Part shown: one piece after another, positions 1 through 7,610 of the stretch | Position numbering within the stretch: the first letter of the stretch is position 1 | How the letters are laid out: every line of letters starts with the position of its first letter | Assembly (NCBI GenBank): GCA_002425245.1 | Contig: DILW01000122.1 | Coordinates: forward strand, 1 to 42,555 | DNA from: Betaproteobacteria bacterium UBA5582 | GTDB lineage: Bacteria > Pseudomonadota > Gammaproteobacteria > Burkholderiales > Rhodocyclaceae | Length of the DNA: 42,555 bases | Direction: 5' to 3' | Notes under the pieces: model-generated | What the model saw: only the letters and a program-made list of their open reading frames with translations | Databases searched by the model: none | Told to the model about the DNA's origin: nothing | Translations under genes and position numbers: made by a program

Positions 1-18
1 CTTTTTGCCATCAAAAAG
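1..18. repeat. Inverted repeat at the window edge
   Basis: CTTTTTG and CAAAAAG form a perfect 7-bp stem with a 4-base loop, followed by AAAGTACGCC. The left arm probably continues outside the window, because the bases after the right arm look like half of a longer dyad. It lies about 100 bases downstream of the liuB stop on the minus strand, where a terminator or an intergenic repeat would be expected. The remaining bases up to the liuB stop contain no gene that I can support. Confidence 0.35.
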
Positions 19-116
19 AAAGTACGCCCGCCGGTCAGCGGCGGAAAACAGCGCTTCAGAAGCCAAAGCCGCTCTCTTAACAGCGGAACCCAGCGGTTCA
101 GAAATTCCCATCCCCA

Positions 117-1724
117 TCACATCCGGAAAATCCCGAACTTCGTCGCTTCCGCCGGCGCATTCATCGCCGCCGACAGCCCCAGTCCCAGCACCCGCCGCGT
201 ATCCGCCGGGTCGATGATCCCGTCGTCCCACAGCCGCGCCGACGCGTAGTAGGGATGGCCCTGCGTCTCGTACTGCTCGCGGATCGGCGCCTTGAAGGCT
301 TCTTCCTCTGCTGGCGACCAGTTGCCGCCCTTGGCCTCGATGCCGTCGCGCTTGACCGTGGCCAGCACGCCGGCCGCCTGTTCGCCGCCCATCACCGAGA
401 TGCGCGCGTTCGGCCACATCCACAGGAAACGCGGGCTGTAGGCGCGGCCGCACATGCCGTAGTTGCCGGCACCGAACGAGCCGCCGATGACCACGGTGAA
501 TTTCGGTACCTTGGCGGTGGCAACGGCCGTCACCATCTTGGCGCCGTCGCGGGCGATGCCGCCGTTTTCGTACTTGCGGCCGACCATGAAGCCGGTGATG
601 TTCTGCAGGAAGACGAGCGGAATGCCGCGCTGGGCGCAGAGTTCGATGAAATGCGCGCCCTTGAGGGCCGACTCGCTGAACAGGATGCCGTTATTGGCAA
701 CGATGCCGACCGGGTAGCCGTAGATGCGCGCGAAGCCGCAGACCAGCGTCGTGCCGTAGCGCGCCTTGAATTCGTCGAAGTCGGAGCCGTCGACGATGCG
801 GGCGATGATCTCGCGCACGTCGAAGGGTTTCTTGGTATCGGTCGGGATCACGCCGTACAACTCTTCCGGGCTGAACAGCGGCGCGCTCGGGGCGGTCAGG
901 GTGACCGGCGGGGTCTTTTTCCAGTTCAGGTCGCGGACGATGCGCCGGGCGATGGCCAGCGCATGGGCGTCGTTCTCGGCCAGGTGGTCGGCGACGCCGG
1001 AGATGCGCGTATGCACGTCGGCGCCGCCGAGGTCTTCGGCGGTGACGACCTCGCCGGTCGCTGCCTTGACCAGCGGCGGACCGCCGAGAAAGATTGTGCC
1101 CTGATCACGGACGATGATCGACTCGTCGCACATCGCCGGCACGTAGGCGCCGCCGGCCGTGCACGAACCCATGACCGCGGCGATCTGCGGGATGCCGGCG
1201 GCCGACAGGTTGGCCTGGTTGAAAAAGATGCGCCCGAAATGTTCCTTGTCCGGGAAGACCTCGTCCTGCATCGGCAGGAAGGCGCCGCCGGAGTCCACGA
1301 GGTAGATGCACGGCAGGCGGTTTTCCAGCGCGATTTCCTGGGCGCGCAGGTGCTTCTTGACGGTCAGCGGGTAGTAGGTGCCGCCCTTCACCGTCGCGTC
1401 GTTGGCGACGATCATGCATTCGACGCCCTCGACGCGGCCGATGCCGGCGATCACCGAGGCCGCCGGCACGTCGCCGCCGTACATGCCGTAGGCCGCGAAT
1501 TGTCCTATTTCGAGGAAGGGCGTGCCCGGATCGAGCAGGGCGCTGACCCGCTCGCGCGGCAGCAGCTTGCCGCGCGCCAGGTGCTTCTGGCGCGCCGCTT
1601 CCGGGCCGCCGAGGGCGATCTTCTCGACCTTTTCATGCAGGTCGGCGACGACCGCCTGCATGGCCGCCGCGTTGGCCTGGAAGTCGGCCGAACGCGGGTT
1701 CAGTTGGGATTTCAGGATGCTCAT
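117..1724 (-). CDS. liuB: Methylcrotonyl-CoA carboxylase beta (carboxyltransferase) subunit
   Basis: The product is a 535-residue acyl-CoA carboxyltransferase of the biotin-dependent type, the usual length for the 3-methylcrotonyl-CoA carboxylase beta subunit. It would transfer carboxyl from biotin on the alpha subunit to methylcrotonyl-CoA in leucine breakdown. The two crotonase-like carboxyltransferase halves are visible, with glycine-rich stretches such as GSCTAGGAYVPAM in the N-terminal half and GGSFGAGNYGMCGRAY in the C-terminal half. The frame is open further upstream, but the ATG at 1724 follows a GAGGAGAC ribosome site and begins the family-like sequence MSILKSQLNPRSADF. It is the last complete gene of the minus-strand catabolic run. 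The alpha subunit and the hydratase and lyase genes are not seen and may lie to the left. Geranyl- or propionyl-CoA specificity is less likely, given the isovaleryl-CoA dehydrogenase and LiuR-like regulator upstream. Confidence 0.9.
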   Translation of the reverse strand: MSILKSQLNPRSADFQANAAAMQAVVADLHEKVEKIALGGPEAARQKHLARGKLLPRERVSALLDPGTPFLEIGQFAAYGMYGGDVPAASVIAGIGRVEGVECMIVANDATVKGGTYYPLTVKKHLRAQEIALENRLPCIYLVDSGGAFLPMQDEVFPDKEHFGRIFFNQANLSAAGIPQIAAVMGSCTAGGAYVPAMCDESIIVRDQGTIFLGGPPLVKAATGEVVTAEDLGGADVHTRISGVADHLAENDAHALAIARRIVRDLNWKKTPPVTLTAPSAPLFSPEELYGVIPTDTKKPFDVREIIARIVDGSDFDEFKARYGTTLVCGFARIYGYPVGIVANNGILFSESALKGAHFIELCAQRGIPLVFLQNITGFMVGRKYENGGIARDGAKMVTAVATAKVPKFTVVIGGSFGAGNYGMCGRAYSPRFLWMWPNARISVMGGEQAAGVLATVKRDGIEAKGGNWSPAEEEAFKAPIREQYETQGHPYYASARLWDDGIIDPADTRRVLGLGLSAAMNAPAEATKFGIFRM

Positions 1725-1779
1725 GTCTCCTCGCTTCTTGTATTGGTGCGTTGCCTGAAAATGAAAAACGGAAAAGGCG

Positions 1780-2379
1780 CTACAACTGTCTTTCTTCCTT
1801 GAGCCATTTGCTGACCGGTTCGGGGCGGAAGGCTGCCATTGCCGCCAGCAAAGCTTCGGCGTCGCTGTCGCTGAGCGCCATCGCCCGGTTCTGTTCGCGC
1901 AGGAAGCCTTCTCCCGCGGCACGGTCGAACATCGCCAGCAGCGGGTCGTAGAAGCCGGCGACGTTGAGCAGGCCAATCGGTTTCACATGGAACCCGAGTT
2001 GCGCCCAGGTCAGGATTTCGCAATATTCCTCGAAGGTGCCGAAGCCGCCGGGCATGGCGATGAAACCCTCGGCCAGCTCGGCCATCCGCGCCTTGCGCGT
2101 GTGCATCGAATCGACGACTTCGAGCCGGGTCAGTGCCCGGTGGTCGACCGGGCGGCCTTCGACTTCCTTGCCCATCAGCGCTTCCGGAATGATGCCGATG
2201 ACGCTGCCGCCGGCCGCCAGGCAGGCATCGGCGACGGCGCCCATCAAGCCGATGTTGCCGCCGCCATAGACCAGTTCGATGCCGCGCGCGGAGAGCAGCC
2301 GGCCGAGCTTTTCGGCCTCGGCGCGGTAGATCGGTTTGTTGCCGGCGTTGGCGCCGCAGAAGACGCAGATACGTTGCAT
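1780..2379 (-). CDS. LOG-family phosphoribohydrolase (TIGR00730 type)
   Basis: This 199-residue protein has the Lonely-Guy signature PGGFGTFEE at residues 110-118, the upstream nucleotide-binding glycines YGGGNIGLMG near 38-47, and the SMHTRKARM segment with Arg95 and Lys96. Family members cleave cytokinin riboside 5'-monophosphates or related nucleoside monophosphates to base and ribose 5-phosphate. Bacterial members are often annotated only by that activity, and the true substrate here is unknown. It starts at ATG 2379 after an AGGAACAGC leader and sits 18 bases after the DsbA-fold gene. Its presence among acyl-CoA genes does not by itself explain its role; it may just share transcription. 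Confidence 0.88.
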   Translation of the reverse strand: MQRICVFCGANAGNKPIYRAEAEKLGRLLSARGIELVYGGGNIGLMGAVADACLAAGGSVIGIIPEALMGKEVEGRPVDHRALTRLEVVDSMHTRKARMAELAEGFIAMPGGFGTFEEYCEILTWAQLGFHVKPIGLLNVAGFYDPLLAMFDRAAGEGFLREQNRAMALSDSDAEALLAAMAAFRPEPVSKWLKEERQL

Positions 2380-2397
2380 GCTGTTCCTGTGAGTGGG

Positions 2398-3018
2398 TTA
2401 AAAGCCGCCGCTTTCCAGCCAGCGTTCGATCTGCGGCAGGCGGTCGGCGCCGAAGAAGGCTTCGCCGTCGATGATCACGTGCGGCGAGCCGAAGACGCCG
2501 GCAGCCAGCGCCTGCTCGCATTCATCCTTGAGGCGGGCCTTGATTTCCGGGGCCTGCAGCGCGGCGGCCAGCGTGTCGCGGTCGATGCCGAGGCCGGCGG
2601 CGATGTCGAGCACCGTTTCCGGCGACGAGATGTCGAGGTCGTCGACGAAGAAGGCGCGATAGATGGCGCGGGCAAAGCGCCGGGCCAGCGCGCAATCCTG
2701 GCCGTGCAGCCAGTAGTAGGCACGGGCGGCGTTCTGCGTCGGCAGCGGGAAACGGCTGGGTGGGTTGTAGGGAACGCCGAGGAAACGCGCCGAGCGGGCG
2801 AAGTCGTGCAGCATGTACTTGCCCTTGTTGCTGACGCCGTCAGCCGGCGGCCGCGAGCCGGTGGCTTGGAAGATGACGCCGAGCAGGATCGGGTGCCAGC
2901 GCACCTTGCGCCCGAAGCGGGCGGCGACGTCGTCGATCTTCTCGGCCATCAGGTAGCCGTAGGGGCTGGAAAAATCGAACCAGAAATCGATAGTGTTCTT
3001 GTCGGTGGTTTCGCTCAT
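2398..3018 (-). CDS. 2-hydroxychromene-2-carboxylate isomerase-like protein (DsbA fold)
   Basis: A 206-residue member of the DsbA-like, kappa-class glutathione transferase family. The N-terminal strand-turn FDFSSPYGYLMAEKI replaces the CxxC of true DsbA with the serine typical of the isomerase group. The C-terminal AAGVFGSPHVIIDGEAFFGADRLPQIE is the conserved cis-Pro and thioredoxin-fold end. The family includes NahD of naphthalene breakdown, but members also occur in fatty-acid and leucine gene clusters, where the substrate is not established. There is no signal peptide, so it is cytoplasmic. The start ATG follows GAGGAGACAAAG, a strong ribosome site. The 63 bases separating it from the upstream acyl-CoA dehydrogenase gene show no terminator, so read-through is likely. 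Confidence 0.85.
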   Translation of the reverse strand: MSETTDKNTIDFWFDFSSPYGYLMAEKIDDVAARFGRKVRWHPILLGVIFQATGSRPPADGVSNKGKYMLHDFARSARFLGVPYNPPSRFPLPTQNAARAYYWLHGQDCALARRFARAIYRAFFVDDLDISSPETVLDIAAGLGIDRDTLAAALQAPEIKARLKDECEQALAAGVFGSPHVIIDGEAFFGADRLPQIERWLESGGF

Positions 3019-3081
3019 CTTTGTCTCCTCGGGGTGGGGTGCGGTCGCCGGAATTCTCTGTCCGGTCGACCGCGGTTTGGC

Positions 3082-4218
3082 TTACTCGGCGGCGATCGAA
3101 CGACCGATCACCAGCCGCTGGATGTCGTTGGCGCCTTCGTAGATCTGGCAGATGCGCACGTCGCGGTAGATGCGTTCAACCGGGAAGTCGCTGGTGTAGC
3201 CGACGCCGCCGTGAATCTGGATGGCGTCTGAAGCGATCTTCTCGGCGGCTTCGGAAGCGAACATCTTGGCCATCGAGGCTTCCTTCAGGCAGGGCTTGCC
3301 GGCGTCCTTGAGCTGGGCGGCGCGCCAGACCATCAGGCGGGCGGCGTCGAGCAGGGTGTTCATGTCGGCCAGCTTGAAGTTGACCGCCTGGTGCTCGATG
3401 ATCGGCACGCCGAAGGTGACGCGTTCCTTGGCGTAACGGACGGCAGCTTCGAATGCGGCACGGGCCATGCCGATGCTCTGGGCGGCGATGCCGATACGGC
3501 CGGCTTCGAGGTTGGAGAGGGCGATCTTGTAGCCTTCGCCTTCCTTGCCGAGCAGCGCGGAAGCCGGCACGCGGCAGTTTTCCAGAATGATCTGCACGGT
3601 GTCGGAAGCGTGCTGGCCCATCTTGTCCTCGGTGCGGCCGACGACGAAGCCGGGCGTGCTGGTCGGGATCAGGAAGCAGGAAATGCCCTTCTTGCCGGCG
3701 GCCTTGTCGGTCACCGCGAAGACGATGGCCATGTGCGCGTGCTTGCCGGTGGTGATGAACTGCTTGACGCCGTTGAGCACGAAATGGTCGCCGTCACGGT
3801 CGGCGCGCGTGGTGATCGCGGCGGCGTCCGAGCCGGTGTGCGGCTCGGTCAGGCAGAAGCAGCCCCACTTTTCGCCGCGCGCCAGCGGCTTGAGCCATTC
3901 TTCCTTTTGCGCGTCGGTACCGTATTTCTGCGTGATGCCGCAGGCCAGCGAGTTCTGCACCGAGACGATGGTCGAGGTGGCGCCGTCGCCAGCGGCGATT
4001 TCTTCCAACGTCAGCACCAGGCTCATGTAGTCCATGCCGGCGCCGTCCCATTCCTCGGGCACGCACATGCCCATGGCGCCGAGTTCGCCGAGTTCCTTCA
4101 GGGCGTCGGCCGGGAAGGTGTGGTTCTTGTCCCATTCGGCGGCGAAGGGGGCGAGGCGTTCCTGCGCGAAGGCGCGCATGGTGTCGCGGATCATTTCCTG
4201 TTCTTGCGTCAGAATCAT
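3082..4218 (-). CDS. Acyl-CoA dehydrogenase (short/branched-chain type)
   Basis: This 378-residue flavoprotein has the complete acyl-CoA dehydrogenase layout: an N-terminal helical domain, the FAD-binding middle with CFCLTEPHTGSDAAAI around 120-135, and a C-terminal helical domain. The catalytic base is predicted to be Glu361 in IYEGANDIQR, the position used by short- and medium-chain enzymes. In isovaleryl-CoA dehydrogenase the base lies elsewhere, so this is a different specificity from the paralogue at 7611-8783. It would pass electrons to ETF in the cytoplasm. The ATG at 4218 overlaps the stop of the EamA transporter gene by 4 bases and has a GGAG ribosome site, so the two are translationally coupled. 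Substrates such as butyryl-CoA, isobutyryl-CoA or 2-methylbutyryl-CoA cannot be told apart from sequence alone. Confidence 0.9.
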   Translation of the reverse strand: MILTQEQEMIRDTMRAFAQERLAPFAAEWDKNHTFPADALKELGELGAMGMCVPEEWDGAGMDYMSLVLTLEEIAAGDGATSTIVSVQNSLACGITQKYGTDAQKEEWLKPLARGEKWGCFCLTEPHTGSDAAAITTRADRDGDHFVLNGVKQFITTGKHAHMAIVFAVTDKAAGKKGISCFLIPTSTPGFVVGRTEDKMGQHASDTVQIILENCRVPASALLGKEGEGYKIALSNLEAGRIGIAAQSIGMARAAFEAAVRYAKERVTFGVPIIEHQAVNFKLADMNTLLDAARLMVWRAAQLKDAGKPCLKEASMAKMFASEAAEKIASDAIQIHGGVGYTSDFPVERIYRDVRICQIYEGANDIQRLVIGRSIAAE

Positions 4219-5129
4219 GCTGTTTTCTCCAGAGTTGTTTTTTGTACGGTGGTCAGCCAGACGCCGGCAATCACCAGCAGGCCGCCAAAAAGTACCGGCA
4301 GGCCGAGCCGCTCGTCGAGCAGGACGGCGGCCTGCAGCACGGCGAAGACCGGGACCAGGTTGATGAAGACCGAGGCGTGGCCGGCGCCAAGCTGCTGCAC
4401 GGCGGCGGTGAACCAGGTGTAGGCGATGGCGGTGCCGAAGACGGCGAGGAAGAGCATGCTGCTCCACACCCGCCACGACCAGCCGGCCAGATCGACGTCG
4501 CCCTGGACCAGCGCGGCCAGGCCGAGCAGGAAGGCGCCGCTGAAGCTGGCGTAGAGCGTGGTCGCCAGCGCCGAGAAATGGCCGGTGGCCCGCCAGCCGA
4601 TGAAGGTGTAGGCCGCCCAGCTCAGCACGCAGCCGAGGATCAGCCACTCGCCGATGCCGACCGTGCCCTGCAGCAGGGCCAGCGGGTCGCCGTTGCCGAT
4701 CACCGTCAGGCAGCCGGCGAGCGCGATTGCGCTGCCCAGCGCCTTGCGCCGGTTCATGCCTTCCTTGCCGATGGCCCAGGCGAGCAGCACGATGACCACC
4801 GGGTTAAGCGCGACCACCAGGGCGCCGCGCCCGGCCGGGATGTGCTGCAGCCCGAAAAAGAAGCACAGGCCGTAGAGGAAGATGCCGAAAAAGCCCAGCG
4901 CCCAGACCAGAGCCCATTCCTGCCGGTCCTTCGGCAGCGCGATGCCGCCGCCGGAGAGCAGCATGACGCCGCCGACCACCAGGCCGGCGACGACGAAGCG
5001 CAGCGCGGCGACGGCGAGCGGGGCACTGAGTTCCTGGGCGATCACCCGCCCGGCAATCCAGGTGCCGCCCCACATCGCCATCGCTGCCACCAGCTTGACG
5101 TAGGTCAGGGTCTGGGCCGCTTGCGGCAC
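4215..5129 (-). CDS. EamA-family (DMT superfamily) transporter
   Basis: A 304-residue protein with about ten hydrophobic segments arranged as two EamA repeats. The first repeat starts with the WGGTWIAGRVI helix and the second with ILGCVLSWAAYTFIGW. It is an inner-membrane drug/metabolite carrier whose substrate is unknown. The best start is a GTG at 5129 that directly abuts the thiolase stop codon; internal ATGs would truncate the first membrane helix. Its 3' end overlaps the acyl-CoA dehydrogenase start by 4 bases (ATGA). This tight placement between two acyl-CoA enzymes suggests it exports or imports a metabolite of this pathway, but that is inference. Confidence 0.85.
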   Translation of the reverse strand: MPQAAQTLTYVKLVAAMAMWGGTWIAGRVIAQELSAPLAVAALRFVVAGLVVGGVMLLSGGGIALPKDRQEWALVWALGFFGIFLYGLCFFFGLQHIPAGRGALVVALNPVVIVLLAWAIGKEGMNRRKALGSAIALAGCLTVIGNGDPLALLQGTVGIGEWLILGCVLSWAAYTFIGWRATGHFSALATTLYASFSGAFLLGLAALVQGDVDLAGWSWRVWSSMLFLAVFGTAIAYTWFTAAVQQLGAGHASVFINLVPVFAVLQAAVLLDERLGLPVLFGGLLVIAGVWLTTVQKTTLEKTA

Positions 5130-6320
5130 TTAGAGCATTTCCACGGCGAGAGCAGTGGCTTCGCCACCGCCGATGCACAGCGAGGCGACACCGCGCTGCT
5201 TGCCGTACTTCTTCAGCGCGCCGAGCAGGGTGACGACGATGCGCGCGCCGGAAGCGCCGATCGGGTGGCCGAGCGCACAGGCGCCGCCATGCACGTTGAC
5301 CTTGGCCGGATCGAGCTTGAGGTCGTGCAGCGCGGCCATGGCGACGACGGCGAAGGCTTCATTGACCTCGAACAGATCGACGCTGTCGGCGTTCCAGCCG
5401 GTCTTGGCGAACAGCTTCTGCATGGCGCCGACCGGCGCCGACGGGAACAGTGCCGGCACGCCGGCATGGGTGGTGTGGGCGACGATGCGGGCAATCGGGG
5501 CGAGGCCGAGCTTGGCCGCCTGCGATTCGCGCATCAGCACCATGGCGGCGGCGCCGTCGGAAATCGACGAGGAGTTGGCGGCGGTGACCGTGCCGTCCTT
5601 CTTGAACGCCGGCTTCAGGGTCGGGATCTTGTCCACATTGACTGCGAACGGGCCTTCGTCCTTGTCGATGACGACATCGCCCTTGCGGCCGGCGACGGTG
5701 ACCGGGGTGATTTCCCAGTCAAAGGAACCGTTGTTGCTGGCTTCGATGGCGCGCGTCGTCGATTGCACGGCGTAGGCGTCCTGGGCTTCGCGGGTGAAGC
5801 CGTAAGTGGCCGCACACTCTTCGGCAAAGGTCCCCATCAGCCGGCCGCGCGTTTCCTTGCTGTAGGCGTCTTCGAGGCCGTCGAGGAACATGTGGTCAAG
5901 CATCTGGCCGTGGCCGAGGCGGTAGCCGCCGCGGGCCTTGGGCAGCAGGTAGGGGGCGTTGGTCATCGACTCCATGCCGCCGACGACGGCGACGCCGTAG
6001 GAGCCGGCGAGCAGGCCGTCGTGGCCGAGCATGGTGGCCTTCATCGCCGAACCGCAGACCTTGTGGATGGTGGCGCAGCCGGCTGACAGCGGCAGACCGG
6101 CCTGCAGTGCGGCCTGGCGAGCAGGCGCCTGGCCCTGGCCGGCCTGCAGGACGCAGCCCATCAGGACTTCTTCCACCAGGTTGGCGTCGATGCCGGCGCG
6201 GGCGACGGCGGCCTTGATCGCTTCGGCGCCGAGATTGGCGGCGGTCAGGCCGGCGAAGCCGCCCTGGAAGCTGCCCATCGCGGTGCGGGCGGCGGAAACG
6301 ATGACGATCGGGTCTTGCAT
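5130..6320 (-). CDS. Acetyl-CoA C-acetyltransferase (thiolase)
   Basis: A 396-residue thiolase with all three active-site landmarks: nucleophile Cys89 in HKVCGSAMKA, His352 in GGACALGHPIGASGAR, and Cys382 in LCIGGGEATALAVE. The length and motifs match the biosynthetic/AtoB-PhaA type that interconverts acetoacetyl-CoA and two acetyl-CoA. In this setting it could finish leucine catabolism, since acetoacetate leads to acetoacetyl-CoA. It could also supply acetoacetyl-CoA for the PHA synthase encoded at 10855. No acetoacetyl-CoA reductase is present in the window. The ATG at 6320 follows GGAGAAAACAGC, the same 15-base initiation string found at the acyl-CoA dehydrogenase at 4218. Confidence 0.92.
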   Translation of the reverse strand: MQDPIVIVSAARTAMGSFQGGFAGLTAANLGAEAIKAAVARAGIDANLVEEVLMGCVLQAGQGQAPARQAALQAGLPLSAGCATIHKVCGSAMKATMLGHDGLLAGSYGVAVVGGMESMTNAPYLLPKARGGYRLGHGQMLDHMFLDGLEDAYSKETRGRLMGTFAEECAATYGFTREAQDAYAVQSTTRAIEASNNGSFDWEITPVTVAGRKGDVVIDKDEGPFAVNVDKIPTLKPAFKKDGTVTAANSSSISDGAAAMVLMRESQAAKLGLAPIARIVAHTTHAGVPALFPSAPVGAMQKLFAKTGWNADSVDLFEVNEAFAVVAMAALHDLKLDPAKVNVHGGACALGHPIGASGARIVVTLLGALKKYGKQRGVASLCIGGGEATALAVEML

Positions 6321-6357
6321 GCTGTTTTCTCCTTGCGGATTGTTATGGGAATAAGGG

Positions 6358-7500
6358 TCAGGCGTCGAGTGCCAGCAATGCCGCTTCGTAACGGGTCGGC
6401 AGGTCGGTCGGCGCGTCGATGGTGATGCCGAGGTCGTGCATGTGGCCGTCCTTGAGGCCGTAGATCCAGCCGTGGATGGTCAGCTTCTGGCCGCGTTGCC
6501 AGGCATCCTGGACGACCGGGTTGTGGCAGACGTTGACCACCTGCTCGAGGACGTTGAGTTCGCACAGGCGGTCGTGGCGCTTTTCCGGCGGCAGCGAATC
6601 GACAGCGGCGAGGTGTTTGTTGTGTACGTCATGCACGTGGCGCAGCCACAGGTCGACGACGCCGACGCGGGCACGGTTCAAGGCGGCGAGCACGCCGCCG
6701 CAGCCGTAGTGGCCGACGACCATGATGTGCTTGACCTTGAGCACGTCGACCGCGTACTGGATTACCGACAGGCAGTTGAGGTCGGTATGGACGACGACGT
6801 TGGCGACGTTGCGATGAACGAAAACCTCGCCCGGCAGCAGGCCGACGATCTGGTTGGCCGGGACGCGCGAATCGGAACAGCCGATCCACAGGAATTCCGG
6901 GTTCTGCAGATGCGACAGCTTGTCGAAATAGGTCGGGTCGATCTCGCGCATCTGGCGGGCCCAGGCGCGGTTGTAGTCGAACAGGTGGCAGAGGTTCTCG
7001 TTGCAGTTTTCCTCTTCCGACCAGTTGTCGAGGTCGAGCGCCAGGAAAATGGTGTTCTCGACGGGCGTCGGATAATAGGCGGGGACTTCGTTGAAGCCGA
7101 GCTCGCGGTAGAGTTTCACCGCCATGCGCATGTTGGGCAGGGTGTCGAGCAGCAGGCGCTTGTAGCCAATTTCCTTGGCTGCCTTGATCGCCGCCACCAC
7201 CAGCGCCCGGCCGACGCCCTGACCGCGCTCCTCGGGGGCGACGTAGAGGCGCTTCATTTCGCAGACGCCTTCCGAGAACGGGCGCACCCCGACACAGCCG
7301 GCCGGCCGGCCAGCGATTTCGGCAAAGAACAGGCGGCCCTCCGGTCCGGCGTAGGCGCCGGGCAGCGAGGCCATTTCCTGGTCGAAGTTCTGGAAACAAA
7401 GGTCGACGCCCAGCCAGGCCGCATAGTTGCGGAAATACTGGCGGACCTGTTCGATGGCCTCGGTGTCGGCGGCAGTGAGTGTGCGCAGGGTGACTGTCAT
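6358..7500 (-). CDS. GNAT acetyltransferase - beta-carbonic anhydrase fusion
   Basis: One uninterrupted 380-residue frame joins two enzymes. Residues 1-158 are a GNAT domain with the acetyl-CoA-binding loop ERGQGVGRAL (Arg92, Gly95, Gly97). Residues from about 167 to 375 are a beta-class carbonic anhydrase. Zinc ligands and the catalytic dyad are intact: Cys208 and Asp210 in CSDSR, His264 and Cys267 in GHYGCGG. These sit at a constant offset of 166 from the residues I know for E. coli Can, so the anhydrase half is complete. The linker is short (about residues 158-167). The anhydrase would hydrate CO2 to bicarbonate, the co-substrate of biotin carboxylases such as the liuB product in the same run. 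The acetyl acceptor of the GNAT half is unknown. A ribosome site AGGAG precedes ATG 7500. Confidence 0.9.
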   Translation of the reverse strand: MTVTLRTLTAADTEAIEQVRQYFRNYAAWLGVDLCFQNFDQEMASLPGAYAGPEGRLFFAEIAGRPAGCVGVRPFSEGVCEMKRLYVAPEERGQGVGRALVVAAIKAAKEIGYKRLLLDTLPNMRMAVKLYRELGFNEVPAYYPTPVENTIFLALDLDNWSEEENCNENLCHLFDYNRAWARQMREIDPTYFDKLSHLQNPEFLWIGCSDSRVPANQIVGLLPGEVFVHRNVANVVVHTDLNCLSVIQYAVDVLKVKHIMVVGHYGCGGVLAALNRARVGVVDLWLRHVHDVHNKHLAAVDSLPPEKRHDRLCELNVLEQVVNVCHNPVVQDAWQRGQKLTIHGWIYGLKDGHMHDLGITIDAPTDLPTRYEAALLALDA

Positions 7501-7519
7501 GCTGTGTGGCTCCTGGTAG

Positions 7520-7577
7520 GCGAAGGCGGCATGCCGCTTCGCATTTATTACGTTATCCCCGGAGTGGCCGGGGACAA
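7520..7577 (-). promoter_or_regulatory. Possible promoter and two hairpins ahead of the GNAT-anhydrase gene
   Basis: On the minus strand, TTGTCC (7572-7577) and TAACGT (7550-7555) are spaced by 16 bases and could be -35 and -10 boxes. The spacer holds a perfect 7-bp hairpin, TCCCCGG/CCGGGGA (7556-7574). A second strong hairpin at 7520-7542, based on the palindrome GCGGCATGCCGC, lies in the predicted leader. Neither hairpin is followed by a T-run, so they are not typical intrinsic terminators. The 110-base gap could therefore give separate control to the genes downstream of liuA. Confidence 0.3.
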
Positions 7578-7610
7578 TCGCGCATTCTACCTGTGCCGGT
7601 AATTATGAAT

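Noticed and set aside
255..1802. Long plus-strand open frame of 515 codons opposite liuB
   Set aside because: It is a GC-driven shadow: His/Arg/Ala-rich, without recognisable motifs, and fully antisense to a clear carboxyltransferase gene.
4242..6086. Plus-strand open frame of 614 codons opposite the EamA and thiolase genes
   Set aside because: Low-complexity Gln/Asp/Gly/Arg composition and exact opposition to two well-supported genes.
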